DNA of 64,000 nucleotides, taken from positions 118,681,454 to 118,745,453 of the forward strand of contig OV884009.1 in assembly GCA_930367205.1 (NCBI GenBank), given 5' to 3'. Position numbers and translations under genes: made by a program. Below are positions 56,701 to 64,000 of the stretch, one piece after another. Below the pieces are notes generated by a model that saw only the letters and a list, made by a program, of their open reading frames with translations, searched no databases and was not told where the DNA came from. Numbering within the stretch: the stretch's first letter is position 1; every line of letters begins with the position of its first letter. The stretch is from Acanthosoma haemorrhoidale (taxonomy: Eukaryota > Arthropoda > Insecta > Hemiptera > Acanthosomatidae).

Positions 56701-57309
56701 AATGACGCCTCATCTTACCGTCCAATTAGTCTACTCCTTATCCCCCTAAAAAAATTGAAAACACCTATTAAAACGTTTACTTTCATTGAATCTTACTTAC
56801 TTAATTTTCCTACTCACTAGTTTATTTCCGTCTACGAAATTCCACTGCTCAATTCCAATTCCAAGGCCTTCGCGTTGTCCCACCCAGATCCTGATATAGC
56901 ATCCCATAACCTTCAAAAACAACTTGATGAGATCGAGCATTGGTGCAACCAATGGGCGGATCAAAGTTAATGAAGGAAACTGTTCCCACATTACCTTTAC
57001 CCTCTGCCGCAAGTCCTGTCCACTAGTTTTTTAATGCCATTCCTCTTGCTGTATCCAAGACAGTACGGTATCTAGGCTTCCATCTCGACAAAAGGCTGAC
57101 ATGGAACCCACTAACGAGGCTAAAAAGACAAGAACTAAACAGACTACTTCGAAGGATATCCTATCTCTCAATAGAAAATAAACTACTAATCTACAAAGTT
57201 ATACCTAAGCCAATCTGGACAAATGGAATAGAGGTATGGAGGACAACAAGTAAGTCGAACATCAAGCGTATCCAAAAAAATCCTGAGAACAATAGTAAAT
57301 GCCCCTTAT

Positions 57310-57346
<37 letters not shown>

Positions 57347-60300
57347 CCTATAGCTAGTTATCTTAATACTATTTACAATTTTTGGATCCGTGTTCTACCT
57401 ATAACTATACTTAAAACTATATTTACATGGGGTGTGCATCCTCCATCCCCCTATAACTAAACTTATGTCTATACCATATACTTCTCAGTCCTACCTTATA
57501 TCTATATATACATATTTACAGTGACTCCTCTGGAACCGGCGATACATCGTTGGCTTCGGGTGAGCCTTCCCGAAGACACGGCTGCTCACTCCGCGCCACC
57601 CCCCTGGATATAGTGAAGTGCCCGGAGCCTTGAACCCTTTTCCACTCCCCGACGAATCTGCAGAACGCGGTGTATCTTGCTTCGTCATTTACCAGCGACG
57701 GCAGGTCGGACTCGCCCAGGCTGTACTCTCCTATCGTGCGGAGCAGCCGTGCTCTAGCCGGTTCCAGTGCATGACAAGTGAGCACGACGTGCTCCGCAGT
57801 ATCGCTATCTCCGCAATGGGGGCAGGACCTGTTTTCTGCTCTCTTGTATTCGTACAGCCTGGCACGGAATCCGCCGTGTCCTGTGAGCACTTGTGACACC
57901 CAGTAATCCGGGTAGACCCAACTTGTCCTCAGTCTGTCCTGGTAGTACTTCCTCAGGGTGCTCCCCTTGGTCGTGCCAGTCCACCTGGCGCCCCAGGTCT
58001 CTATTGTCCATTCGCCTATGAGGGCCTTCCACCTCCCAGGCTCCTCCTCAATTCTTCTCCGTAGGGGAGGTGGAAGATCTTCAAAGTGCCCTCTCTTCAT
58101 CTTCAACCTGAGGCGCTGCTCCAGGAGGACCAGGTCTACTGGTGCCGCCGCTGCCAATACCTCCACCGCGTCCTGAGACACTGTCCTATAGGACCTCGTG
58201 ACCCTTATCAAAGCCGCTCTCTGAATCCTTTTCAGGGCGTGCGTCTGGCCCTTGTTAAGGTGCGCCGACCATGACTGCGAGGCGTACCTGATAATTCCCA
58301 AGATGACTGCCTGGTAGAGGGTTCTTGAGACAGGGAACTTGACTCCCCACATCGCCCCCCCTATCCTCGCGAAGGAGTTACTAACTTTAACGATTCTGTC
58401 TCCGAGGTATTTGATGCTTAATCTTTTCCCCAGTCTCACCCCCAGGTACGTTACTTCCGTGCCCACCCTAACTCTTCTTCCTTCTATTTCCAACCACATA
58501 GGGTGGGCACGGTCCATCTTGCCCCGTATCAACGTCGCTGTTGTTTTCTCCACAGCCATGGTCATCTTCATTCTGGCGCACCACTCCTTGACCAAATTGG
58601 CACAGGCGCACGCTCTTCTTACTACCTCGGCTCGTGAATTCCCCACGATGGTCGCCGCAAGGTCGTCCACATATGCGACCGCGGGGAACCCACGCTCTTC
58701 TAGGGTCACGAGGACCTTGTTAAAAACTAACTTCCAAAGGGCAGGGCCCAGAACTGAGCCTTGGGGACACCCTCGCTCCACCGGTGCTTCGACGTCGTAG
58801 GACACTCCTCTGATGACCGCCCTACGTCCGCTAAGGTAGCTGCCCACGAGCTCATACAAATTGCTCGGGGCTTCCAGTTCCTGCAATTCCCTCATGACGT
58901 AGGGCCACCACACCCTGTCAAAAGCAGAGTAGATGTCAAATGTGACCAGCAGCGCGTACTTAAAGCGAGTCGCCATGTCTTCCCTTATCTTATCCAAGGC
59001 ATCAGCTGTGCTCCTGCCCTTGCAGGAGCCGTACTGTCTTGGGTGGTCCGCCTTCTCGAAGGTCTGCCGCAACGCCGTGTGCATGAGTCTCTCCAGGACT
59101 TTACTCAGGACTGGGAGGAGGCTGATGGGCCTGTAGCTCTTGGTAGCTGTCAGGTCCCGGTCGGCTCCCTTCGGAATGAGTCTGAGCTCCGCTCTCTTCC
59201 ATTGGATCGGGAATCTCCCGTGGTCGAGGCACTCATTCATTATCTCGAGCAGCCTCCTTTCTATGAGTGGACACGATGCCTTGATCATGGCCGCGTCGAT
59301 CTCGTCCAGTCCTGGAGCTCTTCCGGTCTTCTGCTTCTGCACGGCGATGCGCAGGTCCCATATGTCCCATGGTGGGTGCAGATCCGTGCCTGGGGGGCCC
59401 TCTGTCAGGGATCTTACCCGAGAGTCTTCAGGCGAGTCATCTTCTTCTAGATCCCTGGGGTATGTCTCCTCCATGTAAAAGGCCGCTGCCTCTTCCGGGG
59501 AGGTGGCCTGCCAATCGCCGCTCTTCAGCGCGGCGAGTGTTTTGGACTGGCCACCTCTGGCCATCGCCACTCGGTACGGAATACCCCAGGGGTTCTTCTC
59601 CGACTCACGTTGGACGAACTCGTCCCAGGTTTCCCTCCGGGTATTTTCTTCACGTATTCCTTCCGGAGGGACCTGTGTCGGGCCTGTAGGGCCTCCCGGA
59701 CCTGCTGGTTCCTACACTTCTGGAATGCTCGCCTCGCCCTGTAGAGCTCTCTCTTGGCCGATGTAAGGGCGGGCGTCCACCATGGGTTACACCTTTTCCT
59801 GGGCTTCCTTCGCTGGAGGGTCGCTTCCGCAACATCCCTCATGGCCGCAGTGAGGGACGCTACCTTACTGTCAGGGCTATCCAAATGCAGGGGATCATCC
59901 CCTAGGATAGCCCAGTCGTCGTCCACTAGTCTTCCCTCCAGCTGGATCTGATAGGCGGACCACCTGACTCCCCGCGTGACGTATCCTTGGGCGCCTGTTT
60001 CCTGTGCTGGCGCCCCGGTGACCACATCGAAGGAGATGGAGTTGTGGTCACTGCTGGTCTCGGCGGATACTCTCCAATTTTCAATACGTCCTGCGAGGGG
60101 GGTCGAGGACATGGTGACGTCTATCCAGCTGCTACCTTGCGCCCCCGTAAACGTCGGGGGTCCTCGCTCTTTGTTCATAATTATCATCTGGTTAGCAGCT
60201 GCAAAGTTCGCCACCACGACCCCCCTCCTTGTAGTATGTGTGGAACCCCACGCTGTGTGCCAGGCGTTGAAGTCTCCACCAATGAGGAACTCCCTGCGTC

Positions 60301-61578
60301 CTCTTTGCCTGGCACATTCCTCTAGCGTCCCGAGCAGCTCCGACGGGTCCAGGTCATTGGGGAGGTAGAGGGAGGATACCACTAGTTTCCCCCCTCTCCA
60401 CCCGATATAACAGGTCGCCAGGCCCTCCCGACAAAACTGGTCGAGGGACATGACGTCCAGCGTGGGGTTACAGACAACGATCGCCGCCCTGGGCCTCCTT
60501 TCTCTACTGCCCATGGCGACTACTCTAACCGACGTGCCGAGACCAGCAATCACTCCTCGCTGACAGTACGGCTCCTGCACACGGGTTCTTTGTGAAGGTG
60601 TAAGGAAATAAAAATAACTTTTCTCAGTGTTAGGAGTTGGAGCATAGTAACATTACATAAGAGGTTTCTCAAGTACAGACCATAGCACCTGGTACAAAGC
60701 GATGAAATAGCGGTGTCCTGAAGAAAATCTGGGTATTCCGAGTTGTCCGAGAGCCATCATTTCTTTACTGAGCCCGAGAGGCAACTACTACTAGAATACC
60801 AGGGTCGGCTAGGCCTAGGACCGTACTGAAAAGTTTTACGTGCTTGTAAACAAAATTATTTATGTGAGTAAAATGACGTAGTGGGGGCGTAACACCTCTT
60901 ATTATGCCTTGTTCCAACCAGCACACCGGCAGATGCCCAGTAAATAAAGCTTTTATTTTTCAAGGCCCTTACTGCATCTAAGACTACAATTTTATTCTTG
61001 CCGAGCCCATTGGAGGTCTACCATCAAACATAATTGTGTAGTCTCTCTATGGGTTCTGTAAAAATGATTCAATTGATCTGTATTTAACAACACCTCAAGC
61101 TAGGCTGTACCTGTTATTTTTCACGTATAGTATTATGAAAGAGGACAGGAGATACACGTATTGAAGTGGAGCCGACAAAAAAAATAATACAAAAAATGGA
61201 GTAAGATTAAGGTGCTGACAGACAGATCAGTGTCCTGTGTTCGATGAGTAATCGTCATAAATTGGCCACCTGTCCTTTTCCCTCACTTTAAAGGTTTATC
61301 TAGCCACTACTTAGTAACCATAATTATTTAAGGTTCTGATTATTATTAAGATCAACTGTTGCATATTTGAGCTTATAGGAATATTTAAGAGTATTATCAA
61401 TTCACATTATTTTCAGGCCAATACAACACGCGCTGATTACTCTCAGAGCAGTATGAACCACACCGAAGGTGGCTGGCCGAAAGATTTGAATTTCATGGAT
61501 AGTGAACAAACATTGCGATTTAGGAAAAAAATTGAAAAAGATGAAATGTACACCCATGCAATCCTGCAATTGCTCCTT
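45668..61578 (+). CDS. DNAI2: DNAI2, axonemal outer-arm dynein intermediate chain 2 (first two coding exons; partial)
   Basis: This subunit belongs to the intermediate-chain pair of the outer dynein arm and is needed for motility of cilia and sperm flagella. In insects motile axonemes are mainly in sperm and chordotonal neurons. Exon 1 (45,668-45,850) and exon 2 (61,417-61,578) together give 115 residues of a protein that is about 600 long in vertebrates. Family marks are the start MTELTYTYVKQRKEF, AEHE at the exon 1 end, and HTEGGWPKDLN then EQTLRFRKKIEKDE in exon 2, a very conserved N-terminal block. The WD40 repeats lie beyond the window. The phase is 0 at both splice sites. The intron of 15.6 kb is mostly retroelements, including an intact-looking but decayed gypsy composite and R1 LINE. 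No other exon is recognised to 64,000. Confidence 0.92.
45851..47156. other. DNAI2 intron 1, left part
   Basis: No mobile element or exon is clearly recognised. A short open stretch near 46,330-46,410 has an acceptor-like TGTAG but no match to DNAI2. Confidence 0.4.
47162..47208 (+). repeat. Gypsy A LTR, truncated outermost copy
   Basis: TGTTGTAACCCTACTATGTA to CCTGTTAG matches the first 47 bases of the LTR at 47,382 with few changes, then breaks off into gypsy B LTR sequence. Confidence 0.85.
47210..47301 (-). repeat. Gypsy B LTR fragment
   Basis: TTCCTCCTGATCCTC to GCCGTAACT matches the right half of the gypsy B LTR in the same (minus) orientation as the complete gypsy B downstream, and is followed by the same TA repeat and gypsy A tail. 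Confidence 0.88.
47382..47512 (+). repeat. Gypsy A internal (5') LTR
   Basis: TGTTGTAACCCTGATATG to AAACCCAACA, 131 bp. Preceded by a purine tract (AGGGGAGAAAC) that normally marks the end of an upstream element body, and followed by TTGGTGACGAGG, a likely primer site. Confidence 0.9.
47513..47530 (+). promoter_or_regulatory. Gypsy A primer-binding site
   Basis: GTTGGTGACGAGGT follows the LTR directly. The TGG at its start can pair with a tRNA CCA end. tRNA species not assigned. Confidence 0.55.
47698..48137 (+). pseudogene. Gypsy A gag stub and aspartic protease
   Basis: ATG at 47,698 opens a gag start (MDADQLKLLIDAMNQNQQAF) that after about 40 codons meets a stop and runs into a retropepsin with IDTGAGYTLIP (about 47,823) and LLGRMWIRHL. 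Nearly all of gag, including any zinc knuckles, is deleted. Confidence 0.8.
48195..49390 (+). pseudogene. Gypsy A reverse transcriptase and RNase H
   Basis: RT motifs in order: VVIPKSDGRVCVDYK, LCRLDLFKAYLHL, AYFDDI (catalytic Y-F-D-D at 48,656-48,667), YLGHVV, LRRFMGMVTYYSRFLP. RNase H follows with TTDASPTGIAAVLAH and LDREALAIVFAVDHF. The frame is open here to 49,390 but the upstream and downstream pol parts are in other frames. Resembles the K02A2.6-type branch of Ty3/gypsy. Confidence 0.88.
49735..50615 (+). pseudogene. Gypsy A integrase, frameshifted, catalytic Glu replaced
   Basis: The HHCC finger (HSTHVGITKMKQL, CQECSSVK) and catalytic Asp positions (QIDYAGPF and VSDNASIFTN) are present from 49,740 to 50,110. 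A frameshift near 50,170 ends the ORF. In the next frame NGLAKRNVE places Lys where the catalytic Glu is expected (usual NGxAER). One more stop follows near 50,358. Dead element. Confidence 0.85.
50714..50783. repeat. TA microsatellite, gypsy B insertion site
   Basis: A perfect (TA)n run of 70 bases adjoins the left LTR of gypsy B; about 15 bases of TA repeat adjoin the right LTR (54,278-54,292). The two parts together are the gypsy A 3' tail that was interrupted. Confidence 0.95.
50784..50977 (-). repeat. Gypsy B 3' LTR
   Basis: Left LTR on the + strand, 194 bp; contains a 7-11 base internal duplication (AAGGTATTACAAGGTATTAGG region) not found in the other copies. Confidence 0.9.
51235..52254 (-). 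CDS. Gypsy B reverse transcriptase fused to an integrase tail
   Basis: 339 residues. RT runs from PLALRQHIRDEIEELKRQGI through LDLKAGYHQIRM, FGLKNAPITFQRLMDEFL and YMDDLQVFS (catalytic YMDD) to GSLNYYRRF at the end of the palm and thumb. At residue about 283 (51,408) KKGS is joined directly to NRGKELVRYEGPFRVIALHE, a C-terminal integrase-like tail. RNase H and the integrase finger and catalytic core are gone without breaking the frame. Confidence 0.88.
   Translation of the reverse strand: MTGETVHEIPLKQERVIYIKERRYPLALRQHIRDEIEELKRQGIIVDSTSPYNSPMWAVRKKGSSGDEKYHVVIDFRQLNDNTIDKKYPIPRFEDILDRLSGAKVFSTLDLKAGYHQIRMRRGDQQKTAFTFERGHDEFTRMPFGLKNAPITFQRLMDEFLRGIGESFCQIYMDDLQVFSRDQVEHQDHMRQVFDRIKQFGLKLSAEKSLLGQELVKFLGHIISREGVLPDRGKVEAIQRMTIPKDVKGIRRLLGSLNYYRRFDPEMVEYLVPINNLLKKGSNRGKELVRYEGPFRVIALHEHNVVTVESITPPIKRGTVHVEQLKFPAVEPGSPVVDT
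52232..52720 (-). CDS. Gypsy B protease frame
   Basis: The retropepsin start MRGVRCLIDTGSSCTILSRK is preceded in frame by PIIGG, so the frame opens upstream of the ATG shown and was probably reached by frameshifting from gag. IIGCDLLGRVGARV is the C-terminal protease motif. After a C10 run (52,358-52,367) the frame diverges from RT, and the ORF ends at 52,232. Confidence 0.8.
   Translation of the reverse strand: MRGVRCLIDTGSSCTILSRKAADRLCVGEGSSRIRGCECKLITLGGPCKIEGELTMGLDRWAKKGKYFKIHVVGKMPREYDGIIGCDLLGRVGARVKCRNRIWDIRLGRMLYRCRGTVGGGREGANRSDQSGGQLGTRYSARVCQYIFQRRGQTGSDGGNGP
52858..53988 (-). CDS. Gypsy B gag
   Basis: A 376-residue ORF with ATG at 53,988-53,986 just inside the 5' LTR. It is highly charged and helical, with two CCHC knuckles (CHGCGRIGHLVAQC and CFECGIEGHIARQC, about 53,045-53,155), then an Arg/Lys-rich tail. 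It would form the core particle and bind RNA. No stop inside. Confidence 0.88.
   Translation of the reverse strand: MVELRPAAFELTELPRETMAEAHANSLAWMKVRAVTSLGLRRTISDLEKFSGELGELNHFIKGGDRIMERVEAKASEGLLDSGDAKSIKADLVCRIKRSVLNLIQADEDTPWSVVKERLKKAYGGGRWTPEEDIFQMFRETRRPNQMKGQYAGELLAKLNKITEKMRETVNLAEVEGRMAFLSTILKIQLARDTGKKDSLPGDRSFIECAQDLMDTSAREEQEKLEADEAGWSKVMYRRPRMPQQAWKRKDQRYAEKKRAAVEGRRLSQGRPRPSGRKEDRRCHGCGRIGHLVAQCPRTKCFECGIEGHIARQCPYIFQRTERYRPEPMEVNAQRVWRRTKTPPNRQKLRERRRQKKKKMNPGAEEERLKRTTGTT
54091..54277 (-). repeat. Gypsy B 5' LTR
   Basis: 187 bp, same length as the solo LTR at 20,513-20,699 and nearly identical to it and to the 3' LTR. Confidence 0.92.
54356..54484 (+). repeat. Gypsy A 3' LTR
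   Basis: TGTTGTAACC to AACCCAACA, 129 bp, preceded by AGGGGAGAAAC. Differs from the LTR at 47,382 by a few substitutions and a small deletion. Confidence 0.9.
54490..55152. other. DNAI2 intron 1, spacer
   Basis: Nothing firmly recognised. An antisense box B-like GGGTTCTATTC (about 54,920-54,932) hints at another old SINE. Confidence 0.4.
55153..57304 (+). mobile_element. Decayed Jockey LINE copy, same family as 28.3 kb
   Basis: Runs parallel to 28,470-31,105 from the ORF1 tail (SPPSSSSDLTSLL-like) through endonuclease and RT to the region after the palm, with many stops, indels and a missing central part of RT (ends of 56,860 join a later section). The ORF1 stop is TGA directly followed in frame by GTG GAT, as in the better copy. 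It is interrupted on the right by the R1 LINE. Confidence 0.88.
57516..59570 (-). pseudogene. R1-clade reverse transcriptase and C-terminal region of ORF2
   Basis: 684 residues. RT motifs: KTGRAPGLDEIDAAMIKASC, YRPISLLPVLSKVLERLM, FDIYSAFDRVW, GCPQGSVLGPALWKL, AYVDDLAATI (YVDD at 58,662-58,673), VTYLGVRLGKRL. The C-terminus holds the R1-type knuckle CPHCGDSDTAEHVVLTC near 57,810-57,860. Ends with a TAA-type stop at 57,516. One frameshift joins it to the endonuclease. Confidence 0.88.
59525..60580 (-). pseudogene. R1-clade endonuclease part of ORF2
   Basis: Contains QEPYC near the start (catalytic Glu of the APE-type fold), SSLYLPNDLDP, IGGDFNAWHTAWGS and SSDHNSISFDV in order. The first strands with the Asn motif are lacking, so the 5' end is truncated. 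The frame leaves the correct one near 59,640 (KKI then GGKPG), where RT continues one base over. Confidence 0.85.
60909..61416. other. DNAI2 intron 1, right end
   Basis: Non-coding. The sequence right after the R1 target duplication does not continue the Jockey copy seen on the left, so part of that element is missing. Ends in the TTTTCAG acceptor of DNAI2 exon 2. Confidence 0.5.
61417..61578 (+). CDS. DNAI2: DNAI2 coding exon 2
   Basis: Acceptor TTTTCAG, donor GTAAGT, 54 codons, phase 0 on both sides. Encodes NHTEGGWPKDLNFMDSEQTL and RFRKKIEKDEMYTHAILQL, the strongest DNAI2 match in the window. Confidence 0.93.
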
Positions 61579-62280
61579 GTAAGTATATACTAGATCAATA
61601 TTTTATATTTGTTAATTGTTGAGTCCCAAGAGGAGGAGAGTTCTTTTATCAAACGAGACAAACGCCTTTCCCCATCGCCCTGGCTTACCCACTATATAGC
61701 CAGGTCGAGTCTGAGCATATTTAATTCCTCTAAGTCTCTTAAAAAACAACAGAATTTCTTAAAATGTTACGGAGCGTAGAATTAACCATAGAATTAAATA
61801 ACTCATTCATAAGTAGATTAAATGACCGTGTCCGTATTTCAGCCAAATCAGGGCATGCAGTATGACATTAAAAACCCGAGTAGAGTTGATTTTAAAGGAT
61901 AAACGAAGAGAACAAATTTAATAGGAAATTATACTTTCCACTTAGACCCAGCAATAATTAAATCCGCCTCTACATATCGAAGGACTTGTATAGAAAAACC
62001 TCTAGATATGGAAGGACTTGTATAGGAAGAGCTCGTTATTTCGAATTTTCATATTTCTTGGCTTGGCACAGCAGCTGTATTTATTGTAGTTTATATTGAA
62101 AAACCTCTAGAGATGGAAGGACTTGTCAGGAAGACCTCGTTATTTCGAATTTTCATATTGCTTGCCTTGGCACCGCACCTCTATATATTGAAGTTTTTAT
62201 TGGAATTATTTAGTTTATTTTGGAAGTTGTTACTATTCCACGAAATAAAAAAGCCAGCAATATAAATCACGTATTATCAT
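61579..62280. other. DNAI2 intron 2, left part
   Basis: Contains an internal near-duplication: AAAACCTCTAGA-ATGGAAGG with AAGA-CTCGTTATTTCGAAT occurs around 61,995-62,065 and again around 62,095-62,160. No exon found. Confidence 0.5.
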
Positions 62281-64000
62281 TTGAGGGGAGTTGGAAATCT
62301 TCAAAATGACGTGGATTTGCCCGTACCTATCCGTGTGTGGGATTTGTACCCACTAAAATCACCTCCCTACACCTGTTTCCCGGTACTACCGCTAGGCATT
62401 ACATCATGGCAAGAAGGGGGAGGGGCTGTGTGCCACCTCCTTTCTCGCCTTTCCCTCTCTTCCTTTCTCAGTTGCCTGATGGTATGTGCTGCTACACATT
62501 GGCCCACCATCCAGCACTCCTACTCCTGGGAGAGTAGCATCAAGCTGACGATGCTATCGGCAGTCAGTTCAGATCCGCAGAACCCTTCTCTCTCTTCCTG
62601 AAAGTGGAGCCAAGTAAAAAAAAAAACGCATGTTCCATGCTCGTTTCTATCGCTGTGCACACCGAACACTCCACCTTATTGTCCATACCAAATCTATTCT
62701 TGTACACTCGAAAACAGCCATGTCCCGTAAGGAACTGGGTGGGGTATTAGTCAACCTACCCGTGCTCCCTGTCTACCCTGGGCAGGATAAGGGAAACGCC
62801 TGTGGGCCCACATTCCACTCGATGCCCTACTTCAGCGTCGTTGCCATTTGTCCTTTGTATCCTTTCTTTCTTCGGCCCTGGGAATGCAGTAGACTCGGTT
62901 ATACGAGTGCCTCGTCTCTTTGGCGATCAGGTCTATTGGTGGCACGAAACGCACTGATCGCCCTTAAAGCGCTCCGACGGTATACAGACACCATTGGTCT
63001 TTTACATGCCATTGTCACGGAAAGCTTGGAGCGGATCTCTTTCCTACCCACTTTCAGAGTGATTGCTTTCCTATTTTTCTTGCTACTAATAAGAAGAGCC
63101 TCTGTCTTGCAGTCTGGTTAACCCTTAGGGTCACTACACTGTATTTAGCCTTATTCACCTCTGCGATGTCATGCAAACCCCACTGTTTTGGCACTCCATC
63201 TCCATCGTACATGGCGTTCTACTGCATGGTCGCAGCACTGATCCCTGGGCCAATCCACTAGTCACCCTGAACCTACTCGGCCCGTCCTCCGTTGAAAGTA
63301 TCAAGGTCCTATCCTTGAAAGAGTCGCTGACTATCCTTCTAAGATAGTAGGGGCACCATTTCCTGGAAGGCGTCCAATATGCAGCTCCATCTCATCGAAT
63401 AAATGCGTGCCTCACATTTAGTGTTATGATGGCGCAATTACACTTCGGGCCTCTCCTCTACGTTTTATCCACGATAGCCTTTTGAGCCTTTTCTATAACC
63501 AAGGAGAATGAGCCCACCGTAGACCACGCTTTCCAGAAGCCAAATTGGACACTACACAGGCCTCCTACACCTTCGGTGATCTATAGTATCATCCTATTCC
63601 CCAGGATCTTTTCCAAAGCCTTGCCAGCTGTGACAGATATATCGGTTGATAGGACGAAGAACCCGATGTTCTTCCGTCACCCTTTGTGATCAAGACCAGG
63701 GATCTGCCATTCCAAAGTACTCCTCACGCAAGCAGGAACTTAAACTTCCAAGAAAATATCTAATCTGGTCTTCATTGCCACTTTCGGAATGCCATACAAG
63801 CCTGGAGCTTTTATGTAAAACAAGCCTATGTGAAGGCTGGTGCAGATATCGCTCAGTTCATCAGCCGAGACCTGGGTTTCGTAAAATAGACAGTATTTGC
63901 CAGTACCAGGTCCAAAAGGTGAAGGCTTCTAATAAGATTTCACCTCGTTGGTTTGTCGTTTAACCACTCAACTAGGTCTCCCAGGCGTTGAGGTCTCCGG
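62281..64000 (-). mobile_element. R1-clade LINE remnant, minus strand, runs off the window
   Basis: GC-richer DNA whose minus strand shows decayed RT pieces: an Ile-Thr-Lys-Gly (LIPKG-like) stretch with YQPIYLSQLARLWKRS at about 63,590-63,700, VQFGFWKAWSTVGS (FGFRKGRST-like) near 63,510-63,560, and further N-terminal RT pieces to the edge. The C-terminal region lies toward 62,300. Multiple stops. Not the same copy as 57.3 kb, and clearly older. Confidence 0.65.

Larger units (their letters stand above)
57316..60897 (-). mobile_element. R1-clade LINE, minus strand, in decayed Jockey copy
   Basis: The 3.6-kb element begins (3' end) with a T31 run at 57,316-57,346, the antisense poly-A tail, and is flanked by CTTATTATGCC at 57,305-57,315 and 60,898-60,908, a target duplication. 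The coding part is GC-rich and nearly open: endonuclease frame then RT frame with one frameshift. ORF1 is absent. Endonuclease, RT and the terminal CCHC identify the R1 clade; most R1-clade elements have full ORF1 and ORF2. Confidence 0.9.

Noticed and set aside
58761..59450. 229-codon ORF on the + strand
   Set aside because: Antisense shadow of the R1 RT, favoured by high GC; no domain.
1..64000. CRISPR array, prokaryotic operon or viral genome
   Set aside because: No regularly spaced repeats, no Shine-Dalgarno-led gene strings, and all long ORFs are explained by host exons or retroelements.

Overview
The window looks like part of an insect nuclear genome: AT-rich, intron-rich and crowded with transposable elements. 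The evidence is the exon sequence of two conserved animal genes, together with Jockey-clade and R1-clade LINEs, BEL/Pao, Copia and Ty3/gypsy LTR elements, one of the insect errantivirus type (LTRs of the form AGT...ACT), and mariner transposons. I cannot fix the order from sequence alone; Hemiptera is only a guess. No bacterial-type operon, CRISPR array, rRNA or convincing tRNA gene was seen.

Two host genes lie head to tail on the + strand. (1) 3,276-27,117 holds twelve coding exons of an SVOP-like synaptic vesicle transporter (major facilitator superfamily, about 511 residues). All reading phases close across the eleven introns, and a polyadenylation signal lies about 60 bases after the stop. 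(2) 45,668-61,578 holds the first two coding exons (115 residues) of DNAI2, an axonemal outer-arm dynein intermediate chain. The two exons are separated by a 15.6 kb intron made largely of nested retroelements, and the gene continues beyond the window.

Layout of mobile DNA. SVOP region: a 346-bp mariner-derived MITE (2.5 kb), a decayed mariner (11.5-12.7 kb), a decayed Copia element (14.8-19.3 kb) containing a 1.4-kb long-TIR DNA transposon, a solo errantivirus-type LTR (20.5 kb), a relic copy of an SVOP exon (21.0 kb), LINE fragments and tRNA-derived SINEs. Between the genes: a Jockey LINE with one premature stop (28.3-31.6 kb), a young BEL element (32.0-38.7 kb) and a young Copia element (40.1-43.4 kb). 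DNAI2 intron 1: a composite of gypsy element A carrying a nested, inverted errantivirus-type gypsy element B (47.2-54.5 kb), then a decayed Jockey copy (55.2-57.3 kb) interrupted by a GC-rich R1-clade LINE (57.3-60.9 kb). A second R1-clade remnant runs off the right edge.

The most striking observation is that three LTR elements from three different superfamilies (BEL, Copia, gypsy B) each lack the integrase catalytic core through a clean internal deletion. In all three the reading frame is kept across the deletion. BEL and Copia are flanked by perfect 5-bp target duplications and have nearly identical LTRs, so both were integrated recently, presumably by integrase supplied in trans. Other notable points are the tandem and nested architecture of the gypsy composite, insertion of the errantivirus-type family into TA microsatellites, and a Jockey ORF2 that directly follows the ORF1 stop in the same frame without an AUG.
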